A stretch of 64,000 nt of DNA from positions 14,430,204-14,494,203 of the forward strand of contig NC_088647.1 in the NCBI RefSeq assembly GCF_964019385.1, read 5' to 3'. Position numbers and translations under genes: made by a program. Shown piece after piece: positions 30,146-40,600 of this stretch (position 1 is its first letter; every line of letters starts with the position of its first letter). The notes under the pieces are model-generated. The model was given only the letters and a program-made list of their open reading frames with translations. It made no database searches and was not told the origin of the DNA. Source of the stretch: Sycon ciliatum. Taxonomy: Eukaryota > Porifera > Calcarea > Leucosolenida > Sycettidae.

Positions 30146-32001
30146 GACTCCATGAACTCAGAGGTAAAGCTGAGGTGTCGAAGCTGACGAGGGCTGTGGC
30201 TTTGAGATTGTCGGCTGATGGCATGAGTGATGGGTTTGTGGTCTGTACTGATATGGAATTGCCGACCTTCCAGATAATGGCGAAAGTGCTTCACGGCGAG
30301 GTAGATAGCGAGTAACTCACAGCAAAACGTGCTGTACTGCGTCTCAGCGGGTTTCGGCTTCCGTGAGAAGAAGGCTATGGGGAGCCAGTCGCTGGAGTCG
30401 CATTGCTGCAGGACTGCGCTAACGGCACAGTCGGAGGCGTCGGTCATTAGGCGACCTTCAGCCGGCTGGTTGATATGATGCAGGGTGACTAACTCTGAGA
30501 ATGCGTTCTTGACAGCGTTGAATGCGGCGACAGAATCCTCAGTCCAGGCTACCGGACCCGCTTTCTTCGGTCGACCAGCTAGGAGGGCGTGAAGCGGGGC
30601 GAGTTTGGCAGCGAGCTGAGGCTGGAACCGGTGGTAGAAGGTGACCATGCCAATGAACTCACGCAGTTTGCAGATGGAGGTGGGCTGTCGGAAAGCACGG
30701 ATCGCGACCACACGAGCAGCCAATGGGCAGATGCCAGTAGAGTTGACATGGTGCCCCAGGAAGTCGACGGAGGGAACTCCAAAGACAGACTTCTGGACAT
30801 TGATGACGAGGCCAAAGTCGACCAAACGCTGGAAGACTTGACGGAGATGATCTTCGTGTTCCTCTGGTGTAGCGCTGGCGATCAGGAGGTCGTCTAGGTA
30901 GAGGAAGCAGAACGGGAGACCGATGAGTACCTGGTTCATGAAGCGTTGGAAGGTCTGGGCGGCGTTGCGTAGACCGAAGGGCATACGGACAAACTCAAAC
31001 GGGCCGAACGGCGTAATGACAGCCGTCTTAGCGATGTCATCAGGGTGGACCGGTATTTGGTGGTACGCGCGGACGAGGTCAATCTTGCTGAAGACGGTGG
31101 TGCCATGGAGGTGAGCCGTGAAATCCTGCAAGTGTGGAATCGGGTAGCGGTCAGGTACGGTCGAGGCATTCAGGAGGCGATAGTCTCCGCAGGGGCGCCA
31201 GTCGCCAGACTTCTTGGGTACCTAGTGGAGAGGTGATGCCCAGCAGCTGGAGGATGGCCGGATGATGCCGAGCTCAAGCATGTGCTGGAATTCCTTTCTG
31301 GCGATGGCGAGTCGGTCCGGGGCGAGACAACGTGTCCGAGCGTGGACGGGGTGGCCGGTAGTGACGATGCGGTGCAGGACGGCGTGCTTGACAGGCGAGT
31401 TGGCATTAGTCGGCCGGACCAAGTCAGGATAGCCGGAGAGCAGAGCGGAGTACTGATTGGAGGAGGATGAGACGAGTAGATTGGCCGGTGCCAGGCGAGC
31501 CACTGGGGTAGCAGCGTGAATAGCAGAGACAGATAATCCTGAGCAATCGTCCAGGAGCTGCGCATTGCGGACGTCAATGGAGAGACCGAAGTGGGCCAGG
31601 AAGTCGGCTCCAAGGATAGGGCAGTGGACACCAGCGACCACGAAAACCCAGCGGAACGTGCGACACAGGCCGAGGTTGAGCTCCAATGACCATTGACCAT
31701 GCGTAGCGATGACACTGTTGTTGGCAGCTTGGAGAACAGGAGCAAAGACAGAAACAGCCGGGGATGAGGACAGACACAAGGAACGTGCAGCAGATGGCGG
31801 GAGCAGGCTGACGGCGGCGCCTGTGTCCACCAGAAAAGACAGGCCGGAGCGCTTGTCTTGCACATGGAACAGACGACCAGTAGCAGAGCAGCCAGTAACA
31901 GTGGTCGTACCTATTGACTGGCTGAGGTGTTTCCCGAGCTGTATGAGCATGGTGCACGGCAGGAGCGGGCAGCGGAGCCGAACCGCCGGTGGTACCAACA
32001 C
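30146..32001 (-). pseudogene. pol: Gy2 Pol: protease, reverse transcriptase, RNase H
   Basis: The minus-strand frame is continuous from about 32001 except for a single TAG at 31222-31224. Protease V-D-T-G-A-A lies near 31817-31834. RT begins V-P-K-K-S-G-D-W-R just after the TAG; motif A reads I-D-L-V-R-A-Y (about 31060-31080), then M-P-F-G-L and motif C Y-L-D-D (about 30892-30903), all catalytic Asp residues present. RNase H starts T-D-A-S-D-C-A-V (about 30435-30455) with E-L-L-A and T-D-H-K-P following. The frame is cut by MITE H near 30144. Regulation is not visible beyond the LTRs. Confidence 0.9.
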
Positions 32002-32138
32002 CGCCCTTCCGCATCTCGGTCACGGGATAGGGACCGTGACTGCCTGGGACCAGGGCGGCGAGGTGAGGATGCCCTATCCCAGCTGCGCTCGCGTGACCGT
32101 TCCCGTGCAGGGTGATGTGGTGAAGCAGTGGTGAGGGC

Positions 32139-32867
32139 CTACACAGCAGCTGCGAGTTGTGACACTTGAGTCCGCAACTCAGAAAGGTCGTCACTGCACG
32201 CTGGCCTGGCAGAGGCATGTGCGGCTGTTCTGGTAGCATTAAGTAGTAGCGACTGCGGACACGGTGGGGGCTGTAGATTCCATAACCTAATCAGCGATCG
32301 TGGCGAGCTCACTGAGGCCGAGCGATGCAGGCGTGGAGGACAGCACGAACCGGACTGGAGCGGGCAAGCGCTGTACGAAGAGCTCCCGGAGTAGTGTTGC
32401 GTCCAGTTGCAGCTCGCCAAGAAGTTGCTGCATACGGCGGAGCATCTTGCTGGGGGGGGGGGGGGGGGGGGCTGGTCGTACAGTCGGACTGTGCCCAAGA
32501 GCTCACGCAAACGGGCTTGTTCGCTTTTCTGTGTCCATTGGACGAGCAGCCCTTTCAGCACCGTGTAGGGTGTCTCCGCTGGCGGGGAGAGGAGCAACTC
32601 CCGGACCTCGACGGCATACTGCGGCTCGAGGCTGTGCGCGACCACCTGAAGCATCGTAAGCTGCGACGTGATGTGGCGCGTCGCGAAGTACGCCTCCACC
32701 TGCGCGAACGAAATCTGGGGGTCCGCAGCCCAATATGGCGGACGCTTGAGGTGGACGGCATCGACACGATTGTCCGCTGCGGCGAGAACATCGGGAGAGT
32801 TGGCGGGGGCGCCGCCGAAACTGACCTGTACTCCGGAACCTTCGGCGTTGCTATCAGAGGAAGACAT
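32139..32867 (-). pseudogene. gag: Gy2 Gag, frameshifted at a 20-G run
   Basis: Gag starts at the Met near 32867. It has the capsid-like helices W-A-A-D-P-Q-I-S-F-A-Q-V-E-A-Y-F and L-R-E-L-L-G seen in many Gypsy Gags lacking zinc knuckles. At the plus-strand run of 20 G (32452-32471, Pro codons on the coding strand) the reading frame changes; the continuation L-R-R-M-Q-Q-L-L-G-E and L-R-E-L-F-V-Q-R-L-P is found in another frame at about 32290-32450. Expansion of the homopolymer is the likely cause. Confidence 0.8.
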
Positions 32868-32906
32868 ACCGGTACTTACAAGCGTTTCGAGTGCTGTGGC
32901 GCAGTT

Positions 32907-32924
32907 GTATGTTCGGGGTCACCA
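32907..32924 (-). promoter_or_regulatory. Gy2 primer binding site
   Basis: On the minus strand TGGTGACCCCGAACATAC lies right after the presumed end of the 5' LTR and before Gag. TGGTGACCCC is a common Gypsy primer-site start. Confidence 0.65.
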
Positions 32925-33432
32925 ATTTAGTGCGTGTGGAAGATCACACTGGAGGCAACAGCACGGAAGTCACTGACAACTAAGTTTAGGAAGTAAACAG
33001 GTGGAATTTACGAGGAGGTGAAGGAGGAGTCGGGAATGAAGAAATGGAAAATGAAGAGCTAGTTTTATAGGATAGAGAGTGCATTGGAAGAGTATGCTAG
33101 GTAATTTATTGTTCCATTAGTTATCTGGCGAATGCTGTTTGGCAGGAGTGTTAGGATGCAAACAGAACTTAGGAGAGGTGAGCGAATATGACCTTTCTAC
33201 ATTAGATATGTATGCGAGAAATGCCTAACATCAAAAGGGTGTTCTAATGTGTATTGGAACAAGTACCTAAGAATAAGTCAAACACTACATCATCAAGGTC
33301 AGTGGAAAACACAAAGGTGAGGCACATGAGAGTCAGGTGAAACAGTGATGAAGAGGAAGGAATATGCAGAATGAGAAAGTATGACGTACGTGTGCAAACA
33401 TGCAGTGCGTGCTACCTAAAAGGTCATGTGTA

Positions 33433-34366
33433 CAGTCCATTTCAAAACTATAGACGCGTGAACTCATACGTACGAGCCGTACGTACTGTAGCGCACTACA
33501 GCCGTGAGTTTTGCATGAGTGTTTTCTGGTTTTCAGATGTGTTTTTCAGGTTTTTCTTCGTCGCCACGGGAAATACAAAAGATGCAAAACACGCAAAGTC
33601 GCAAATGAAAAGGTGTGAGGATACTGAGGAAAGTCTCAAAAGAAATGAAAGTCTCAAATGAATCTTCTTCTTGCTTGCATTTTCTGAGTACCTGACTGTA
33701 ATGGCTTCCAAGGCCCGTAAGAATCTCAGTGATGTCGAGAAAGATATGATTAGTCGTGTTCATTGTTTCTTCGAACAAGAGCTGGATTTTGATTGACGCT
33801 TGAGTATCCGAAATCCTCGTCGTCGAACTCACCTTGCAACTGGCGGGAGTGAAACCACTGTCACTCGTTGTGTCAGGCGAAGGGAACAGGGAGGCTCAAA
33901 TCAAATCAAAAAGAGAAAATATAATTATCATCTCTGCTGTATTTCACCCAACAAGATCCAAAACATGCAGAAAAGAAGAGAAAAAAAGGCAGGAGGCGTG
34001 ATGGGATTCGAATGCCCCACACTTGTACTGGAAATCACAGATCGAAACCATGAGACTACCAGGACCCGTACAAAAATGCACCCGCGATGGTCTGGGCGCA
34101 GCACTGTCTCAGCAGGAGCAAAAATCCGAAACAAACTGGTCAAACCCTTAAAACAAACTGGTCAAACCCTTCAAAACAGAAATTACATGTAAAACCGGAA
34201 AACCTGGCCTAAAAATAAACTTCAATTGTAGCGAAAACAAAGTATATAGCCAGAATTGTGAAGCGATGCAGAGACGGAATCTGGAGAAAAACTAAATTAT
34301 TAATATTTAAATAAATCCCATCGATTTTTGCAAAACACTACGCGTCTATAGTTTTGAAATGGACTG
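33433..34366. mobile_element. Family F, copy F1 (complete, 934 bp), Tc1/mariner-like
   Basis: CAGTCCATTTCAAAACTATA at 33433 is inverted at the right end (to 34366), with TA on both sides. Inside, a plus-strand frame (33701-33900) encodes the first part of a mariner-type transposase: a helical N-terminus, then L-A-T-G-G-S-E-T-T-V-T-R-C-V as helix-turn-helix, interrupted by TGA near 33794. No DDE domain follows. A tRNA-like Pol III block sits on the opposite strand. Confidence 0.85.
33982..34062 (-). ncRNA. tRNA-like Pol III promoter block (SINE-like) in F1
   Basis: On the minus strand TAGTCTCATGG (34048-34058) resembles an A box and GCATTCGAATCCC (34003-34015) a B box, about 45 bases apart, followed by a T-run terminator (33981-33988). 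The same block is in F3 (about 21750-21830) and F2 (about 36680-36760); in F3 the A box reads TAGCCTCGTGG. A full cloverleaf is not evident, so this is a tRNA-derived SINE head rather than a tRNA gene. Confidence 0.55.
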
Positions 34367-34469
34367 TAGTGCTACGCCGTCACGTATAATGTAGGTAGTG
34401 ACGTCAGAGAGACGCTACACGTTACGTATAATGTAGGTAGTGACGTCAGAGAGACGCTACACGCTACGT

Positions 34470-36131
34470 ATAATGACTTATGTGGTAGAACAAGTTCAGA
34501 CTGTCTTGCAGGATCACAAACTACTGTTGCGAATGTGGCTGCCAGGTCAGATATAGTCGCCTTAGGTAAGGATTTTACTTTTTCTCGTCCTGCAAGCTTG
34601 TTCAGGATTTGCAACTGGGCTCTGGGGTTGCGCTTGTGGGTTTGAAAACCTTCACGTAGTATTCTGTTTTGAGTTTCTTATTCAAGAGGGTTCCCTCGCG
34701 CCGTGCTGCCCGGTACTGCTGGAGGAGGGGCCATCGGTTGGGTTCCTTCGTAATTTCCTGTGCAAGTATATTCGAAGCTGAAGAAGCTTTTTCAAGTGTG
34801 GCGTAACCCATGGTTGCCGACGAGGCCTGCCAAATCCAGACACCTTGAGCTGAGTGATCGGGGCATTTCTGTCCAGAACATGTCTCAAACACTTGGAAAG
34901 GTGCGTCGTCCAGGCTGGTGGGCGACTTCGAAGTTCTGAAACTTTCACTGATTTCCTGGCCACATTGGTCGAAATACATTGAATGGGGTGCAGGCTTCTG
35001 AATCAGCCCGTGAGTGTGCGCAGGAATGGGCTCAAGGCCTTGATAGGCACATTGGACAATGATGAGATCGTGATCACTAACACCGTTCATTGAGACTACT
35101 TCCGGCTTGACTACAGGGGAGCCGTCGGTAACCAGAGCAAGATCTAGGCAAGTGTGTGCTAAACGAGTGGGTTCAGTGATAACCATGATTTCTGACGTGA
35201 TGCTCCGCACAGACACGCTGTAGATGGCGATATCCTGGAGTCATTGGCTGGAGGACATCAGTATTGAAGTCGCCTAGGATTAATGCATTCGGAGTTTGAA
35301 GGGCTAAATCAAGTTCAGAGCTCAACTGGCGGGCGATACAAGTTGGACACACTAATGTCTGTTGCACGTGGCTTGGTAGCAAGACGGATACGAACAGTTA
35401 ATATCTCTACAGTGGATCCTGTAGATCGTTGGATTACGGTTCCAGCAAAGTGAGAATGAACATAAATGCAGACACCGCCACCATGTATAGTGCGATCACA
35501 GCGGAAAACGTTGAACTTAGGTTATGTGAAGGCGAGCATCGCTAACAGTGGAGTCCAGGGGAGACTCGGTAATGCATAGGACGTGAACTTTATGGTCAGA
35601 CAATAGTTGTTGAATTTCATGAGTTTTGTATCTGAGGCTTTTTTATTTATGTGTGCTACTACAAGTGGGTCATGGGCAGAGTATTTAAGGATAAATGCAG
35701 AGTGGATATTACTTGGGGTTTTACTTCTTACTTGATTGGGAGCTCCCAGAGGATCCTATCCTTGCATACTGCTCTCACCTGGGGCCATCAAGAGTTGCGT
35801 GATCTTCTCTTCTGTAATGGGCTTGCCATTCAGTAGGATTTTATCACGGGGAAGGAAACACTTCACACCCTGTGAACGGAGCTGCTCGTACTTCGGCAGG
35901 AGACTTTGACGGGCCTCTCGCTGTTGCATAGTTAGATCGTGGTTTACGTAAACTGGGTTCGTACCATGCTTCAAGCCAAAGCGCGCATCCATCAATTTGG
36001 CCTTGGTGGTGGCTGTCATCTTGGCGCGGATCAGCCTTGGTCGATCACCTCCTGGTCGTCCGAGGCGGTCTGCTGCAGTGAAGGTTGATGTCTCTATGTC
36101 CGGAACAAGTGATGCCAGCACATCCACTACA
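34470..36131 (-). pseudogene. LINE O: ORF1 C-terminus and AP endonuclease
   Basis: Read leftwards. 35756-36131 encodes an ORF1 domain with D-R-L-G-R-P-G-G-D-R-P-R, then V-N-H-D-L-T-x2-Q-R-E-A-R, as in CR1- and L1-like ORF1 proteins. After a stretch of decayed sequence the endonuclease appears as L-I-L-G-D-F-N-T-D (about 35270-35296), T-C-L-D-L-A-L-V (about 35130-35155) and S-D-H-D-L-I (about 35055-35075). A linker W-V-T-P-H-L-K follows in a third frame. The RT is absent; sequence ends at the Gy2 LTR. The ORF1 N-terminal part lies at 42671-43010, beyond MITE F2. Confidence 0.8.
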
Positions 36132-36964
36132 GTCCATTTCAAAACTATAGACGCGTGAACTCATACGTACGAGCCATACGTACTGTAGCGCACGACAGCC
36201 GTGAGTTTTGCATGAGTGTTTTCTGGTTTTCAGATGTGTTTTTCAGGTTTTTCTTCGTCACCACGGGAAATACAAAAGATGCAAAACACGCAAAGTCGCA
36301 AATGAAAAGGTATGAGGATACTGAGGAAAGTCTCAAAAGAAATGAAAGTCTCAAATGAATCTTCTTCTTGCTTGCATTTTCTGAGTGCCTGACTGTAATG
36401 GCTTCCAAGGCGCGTAAGAATCTCAGTGATGTCGAGAAAGATATGATTAGTCGTGTTCATTGTTTCTTCGAACAAGAGCTGGATTTTGATTGATGCTTGA
36501 GTATCCGAAATCCTCGTCGTCGAACTCACCTTGCAACTGGCGGGAGTGAAACCACTGTCACTCGTTGTGTCAGGCGAAGGGAACAGGGAGGCTCAAATCA
36601 AATCGAAAAGAGAAAATATAATTATCATCTCTGCTGTATTTCACCCAACAAGATCCAAAACATGCAGAAAAGAAGAGAAAAAAAGGCAGGAGGCGTGATG
36701 GGATTCGAATGCCCCACACTTGTACTGGAAATCACGGATCGAAACCATGAGACTACCAGGACCCGTACAAAAATGCACCCGCGATGGTCTGGGCGCAGCA
36801 CTGTCTCAGCAGGAGCAAAAACCCGAAACAAACTGGTCAAACCCTTAAAACAAACTGGTCAAACCCTTCAAAACAGAAATTACATGTAAAACCGGAAAAC
36901 CTGGCCTAAAAATAAACTTCAATTGTAGCGAAAGCAAAGTATATAGCCAGAATTGTGAAGCGAT

Positions 36965-37574
36965 TGTACTATAACCGTGTCACTAGGACTACTGCAGACC
37001 CACAACCGAACTCATAGTTACGTTTCACACTGATTTAATTCCATGAGGTTATTGTTGGGACTAAGAAAAAGAACTAACTAAAAAACAATGTTGGGAGAGC
37101 AAGAACCCTCTCGCACCATACCGGACGCATGCGCATGGTGCATCGAACCGGAACTAAAGACTAAAGTACAGAGCACGCGAAGGTGCAGTACATGTATGCG
37201 CCTGCAAGCAGCAGTGTCAGGAATGCAGTGAATCGCACACACCGCATGGCAGCCACCGTTAGCACGTCATGCAGTCTATACAACGCAGTGGCTCATGATC
37301 ATGAAGAGAGAGCGGACACCAACCGCAAGAAGCCTATGGATTAGAAGATAAGAAGCACACCGCACATCCAGTGGAACAAGGAGTCACGCACGACTCATCC
37401 CTGAACGACAACGCCATGCAAGTACTCATGTATACAGGAAAGAACACAAACAGTGCACACAGCAAAGAACAGAAGCAGCTAGTACACGTACTTGTACTAG
37501 GAGACATTCACACAACACCATGAATACTAGCTAGTGTCAGTCAGGATGGTGGAGGGGGTCACCATTACACTTCA
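36965..37574 (-). repeat. G 3' LTR
   Basis: 610 bp, direct repeat of 41960-42569; the coding strand reads TGAAGTGTAATGG...TATAGTACA. Confidence 0.95.
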
Positions 37575-37609
37575 TCCCTCCGCCTGGTGACATTTCCTGC
37601 CAAGCAGCA

Positions 37610-40600
37610 TCAATCCTGGAAGCGAGCTGGTCGCTGGATGCCTTGTCGGTTTCGAAGATCCATGCGGACATGCTGGCCGTCGGCAGCAGGCTCCTGCGGA
37701 TCAGGGAGCCATCCAAGCCAGCCATCTGCTTTGAAGCTGTCACCCTCCTGGCCGTCATCTCCATCAGGGAAGTTTTCCGTTGGCAATTCCAGACCTGGCC
37801 GTGGAGCATCCGGCTTGATGAGTTCCACGTTCACCACCTTCTCTCGAGGGGATCTACCATCAGACCTCCGCCAGATCACAACAGTTGATGGAGAAATGAC
37901 TTTCTTCACAGTCCAGCCGGATTCAAAAGGCGGTAATCGCTTCTGACGACGACTAGGCATCCGCAGCATGACTGCATCTCCAGCCTGGTAAGCGCAGGGC
38001 AGCACCTCGTCATGGCAGTCGCCTTCCGACATGGCGTCTTCCAGAAGGTCTCGGATCCTAGCAGATCGTGCTGCGTGTTCTGCTTGCCACGTGTCAAAGT
38101 CGTACCTAGGGCGTCCATCGTCAATCAACACATGTGGGTCCCACCCAACCATGGCCATCATTGGGGACATGCCATTCACTGAATGCGGTTGAGAGCGGTA
38201 GAAGTGGACCAGCATCTGAAGATCGTCCATCCAGTCCGATGATTCGTCGAGGACCTTCCTGATGAGAGTCAGCAATGTCCGATTGTACCTCTCGGCGGCT
38301 CCCTGGGATTGCGGATGGCGAACGGCACCTGTCTTCACCCTCACGCCGAACACTTGAAAGACAGACTGGACAATGGCATTGCTGAACTCAGTCCCATTGT
38401 CCACACGGATGACGTCTGGTGGTCCCCACCTACAGCACAAGCTCACGAAGGCCGAGGCAACACTGGGCCCGTCGTGCCGTTTCATTGGCACTATTTCCAC
38501 CCACTTTGTCAGCACATCCACGCACACGAGCACGCAGTGGTGTGTCCCGCCACGGTTCAGCCCAAGCTCCAGGGTGTCCATTTGCACTGTTCCCCATGGT
38601 CGACCTGGGATCTCTGCTCTGGCGCTGGGGGCTGCTGGGCCTTTTGCTGGACTAGCGGCTTGGCAGTTCTGGCACCCCTTGACGTGGTCTTGGCAGGCAG
38701 ACGCCATCTCAGGAAAGTAGCAGTGCTTGCGGAGCAACTCATACATTGGCTGCCAGGAAGCATGACCAGAGTTGACATGAGCAGCAGTCACGACATCAGG
38801 CACTAACAACTCGGGAACGACTGGCACATTGACTTCCCCTTCCACAGGCAGCTTCAGGCTCCGGACTAGGCGGCCTTCCTCCACATGAAGCTGACCGGCG
38901 CAACTGCGGAAGCGCCGACTTGCTACTGGCTGGCCAACTTGAATCTGCTGAATCACTCCTTGGATGACCTCGTCCGATGCCTGGGCTTTGCCCAACTCAT
39001 CGCTAGAGAAAGGGCTAACAGCCACAGCCCTCGGCAGACTGGCCACAACATCAGAGCTCTTCTTCGGCCAGTTGAACGGCACGCGCGTCAGCTTGTCTGC
39101 AAGGTTTTCAGTCGTTGGCACCCACTCCACAGTCACCTGCATCTCCGTCATGCTAAGAAGATCATTGACTATCTGCAGCCGACGCTGCACCAGAACCTCA
39201 TGCAGACCACCAACCCGGACGCGACGTGACCCACCAACAACCGGAGCCAGCCATCCCGCAGTAGTCTTCGAGTCAGTCTTCAGAACCACATGCGTCGCGT
39301 TCCACCTCGTGGCTAGCGTGAGGGCCTTAATGGCAGAGTCAAGCTCAGCAACATTTACATGGAGCTTGTCCCCTGCAGGCCGAAGCCATGACGCATCTTC
39401 CACAACGGTCCCGTCGAGCTCAAGAACGACACCAATAGCTAGGCCAGATGCATCGCACCACGCAGTCCAGGTGGAGTCAGCCTGCGCGTGCACGTCCCAC
39501 TGACCATGCACCGGATCGTCGGAGGAGAGCCTCGCGAACAGCTCTTGGCAGCATTCAACAAGGGTTTCCGGCAGTGGATCGTCCCATCCATTGCCACCTG
39601 CAGCAGTCGCCAGCCGCTTCAGGTAACTGCAAGCAGGCCTGAGCCACGAACAGACCGGGTAGTGGCCAATAAGGTGTCCACACCACGAGAAGACCTTGCG
39701 TCTTGTCATCTTAGGTGGTGGCTCTAGATCGATCTCTCTCCTGGACCAGCCCATGGCGCCATCGGCATTAGCCTTCATTTGCATACCAAGAACACGGGAC
39801 TCCTCCATGGGTTCGGCAGGCTTCGTTGGGAGTCCATAGGCTGCAAGCTCGTCGACAACACACTGAGTCACTTCTGCTGGAGCTCGGATATCATCAACAT
39901 AGTTGTCGACTTCTGGGCGATGGCGAGTGATCCACTGGATGACGAGGTGCATAAACTTCGGCGCAATCGCCAACCCGAAGCCCATTCTGGTCATCACGTA
40001 CACCTTGTTGTTCCAGAGAACGGCCTGGTAGCGCACTAGCTCAGCACTGACATGCACCTGGAGATATGCTTTCTTCACGTCTAGCATCTCCCACTGACCA
40101 TCACTGCTGCGTCTCCACTGCCTGATCTTCTCGGCGCACACGGGGGCTTCATAGCCAGGCTCAGACTCAATGAGCTCATTAAGCTTACGATAATCCAGGC
40201 ATGGTCTGATCGGGGTGGATGCTTTATGCTCTTGGGTGCGAGCAATCAACGGAAGCACACCAGCCACTGCTCCATGTGTGGCTTCATCGTGCGGCACAAG
40301 CCAACCATTAGCGATCCAAGCGTCGACTTCCTTGCAGAACAACTTCTCCTGCTCTGGGCTCAGTTTCTCCCTGGAGTACTGGCCGATGCCAGAGCCCACT
40401 GGAACCTCAGGGGCTGCACCACTTTTCCACTTCCAGCGGAGAATCCAACGCTTGGTTTCATGACACCATTGGACCTCTCCATCACGTGCCGACAACGTGA
40501 CACCTTGTCCATGACGGCTCACTTGCACGTGGCGGGAAGGGTGACCGTCCTGAGGAAGTGCAGCAGACACAGGACTTGACACTGGCCCAAACCTCACACT

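Larger units (their letters stand above)
23214..34462 (-). mobile_element. Ty3/Gypsy LTR retrotransposon Gy2 with nested insertions
   Basis: A minus-strand element. Gag (about 32867) is followed leftwards by protease, RT, RNase H and integrase down to about 28780, between similar LTR sequences on the right (about 32926-34462) and left (23214-23320 plus 28473-28682). Insertions are element I in the left LTR, MITE H in pol and MITE F1 in the right LTR. A TGG-type primer site lies at 32907-32924 and a purine tract AGGAGGGGAG near 28682-28692 on the minus strand. The left LTR is truncated relative to the right. The element is dead but easily reconstructed in outline. Confidence 0.85.
32926..34462 (-). 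repeat. Gy2 right (5') LTR, split by MITE F1
   Basis: 33170-33430 and 34367-34420 match the left LTR. 32926-33169 has no counterpart at the left. A roughly 43-bp segment (GTATAATGTAGGTAGTGACG...) is tandemly duplicated at 34380-34462. Confidence 0.75.

Noticed and set aside
33982-34062. Genuine tRNA gene
   Set aside because: A-box and B-box motifs exist, but no acceptor stem pairing or anticodon arm could be found; treated as a SINE-like head.
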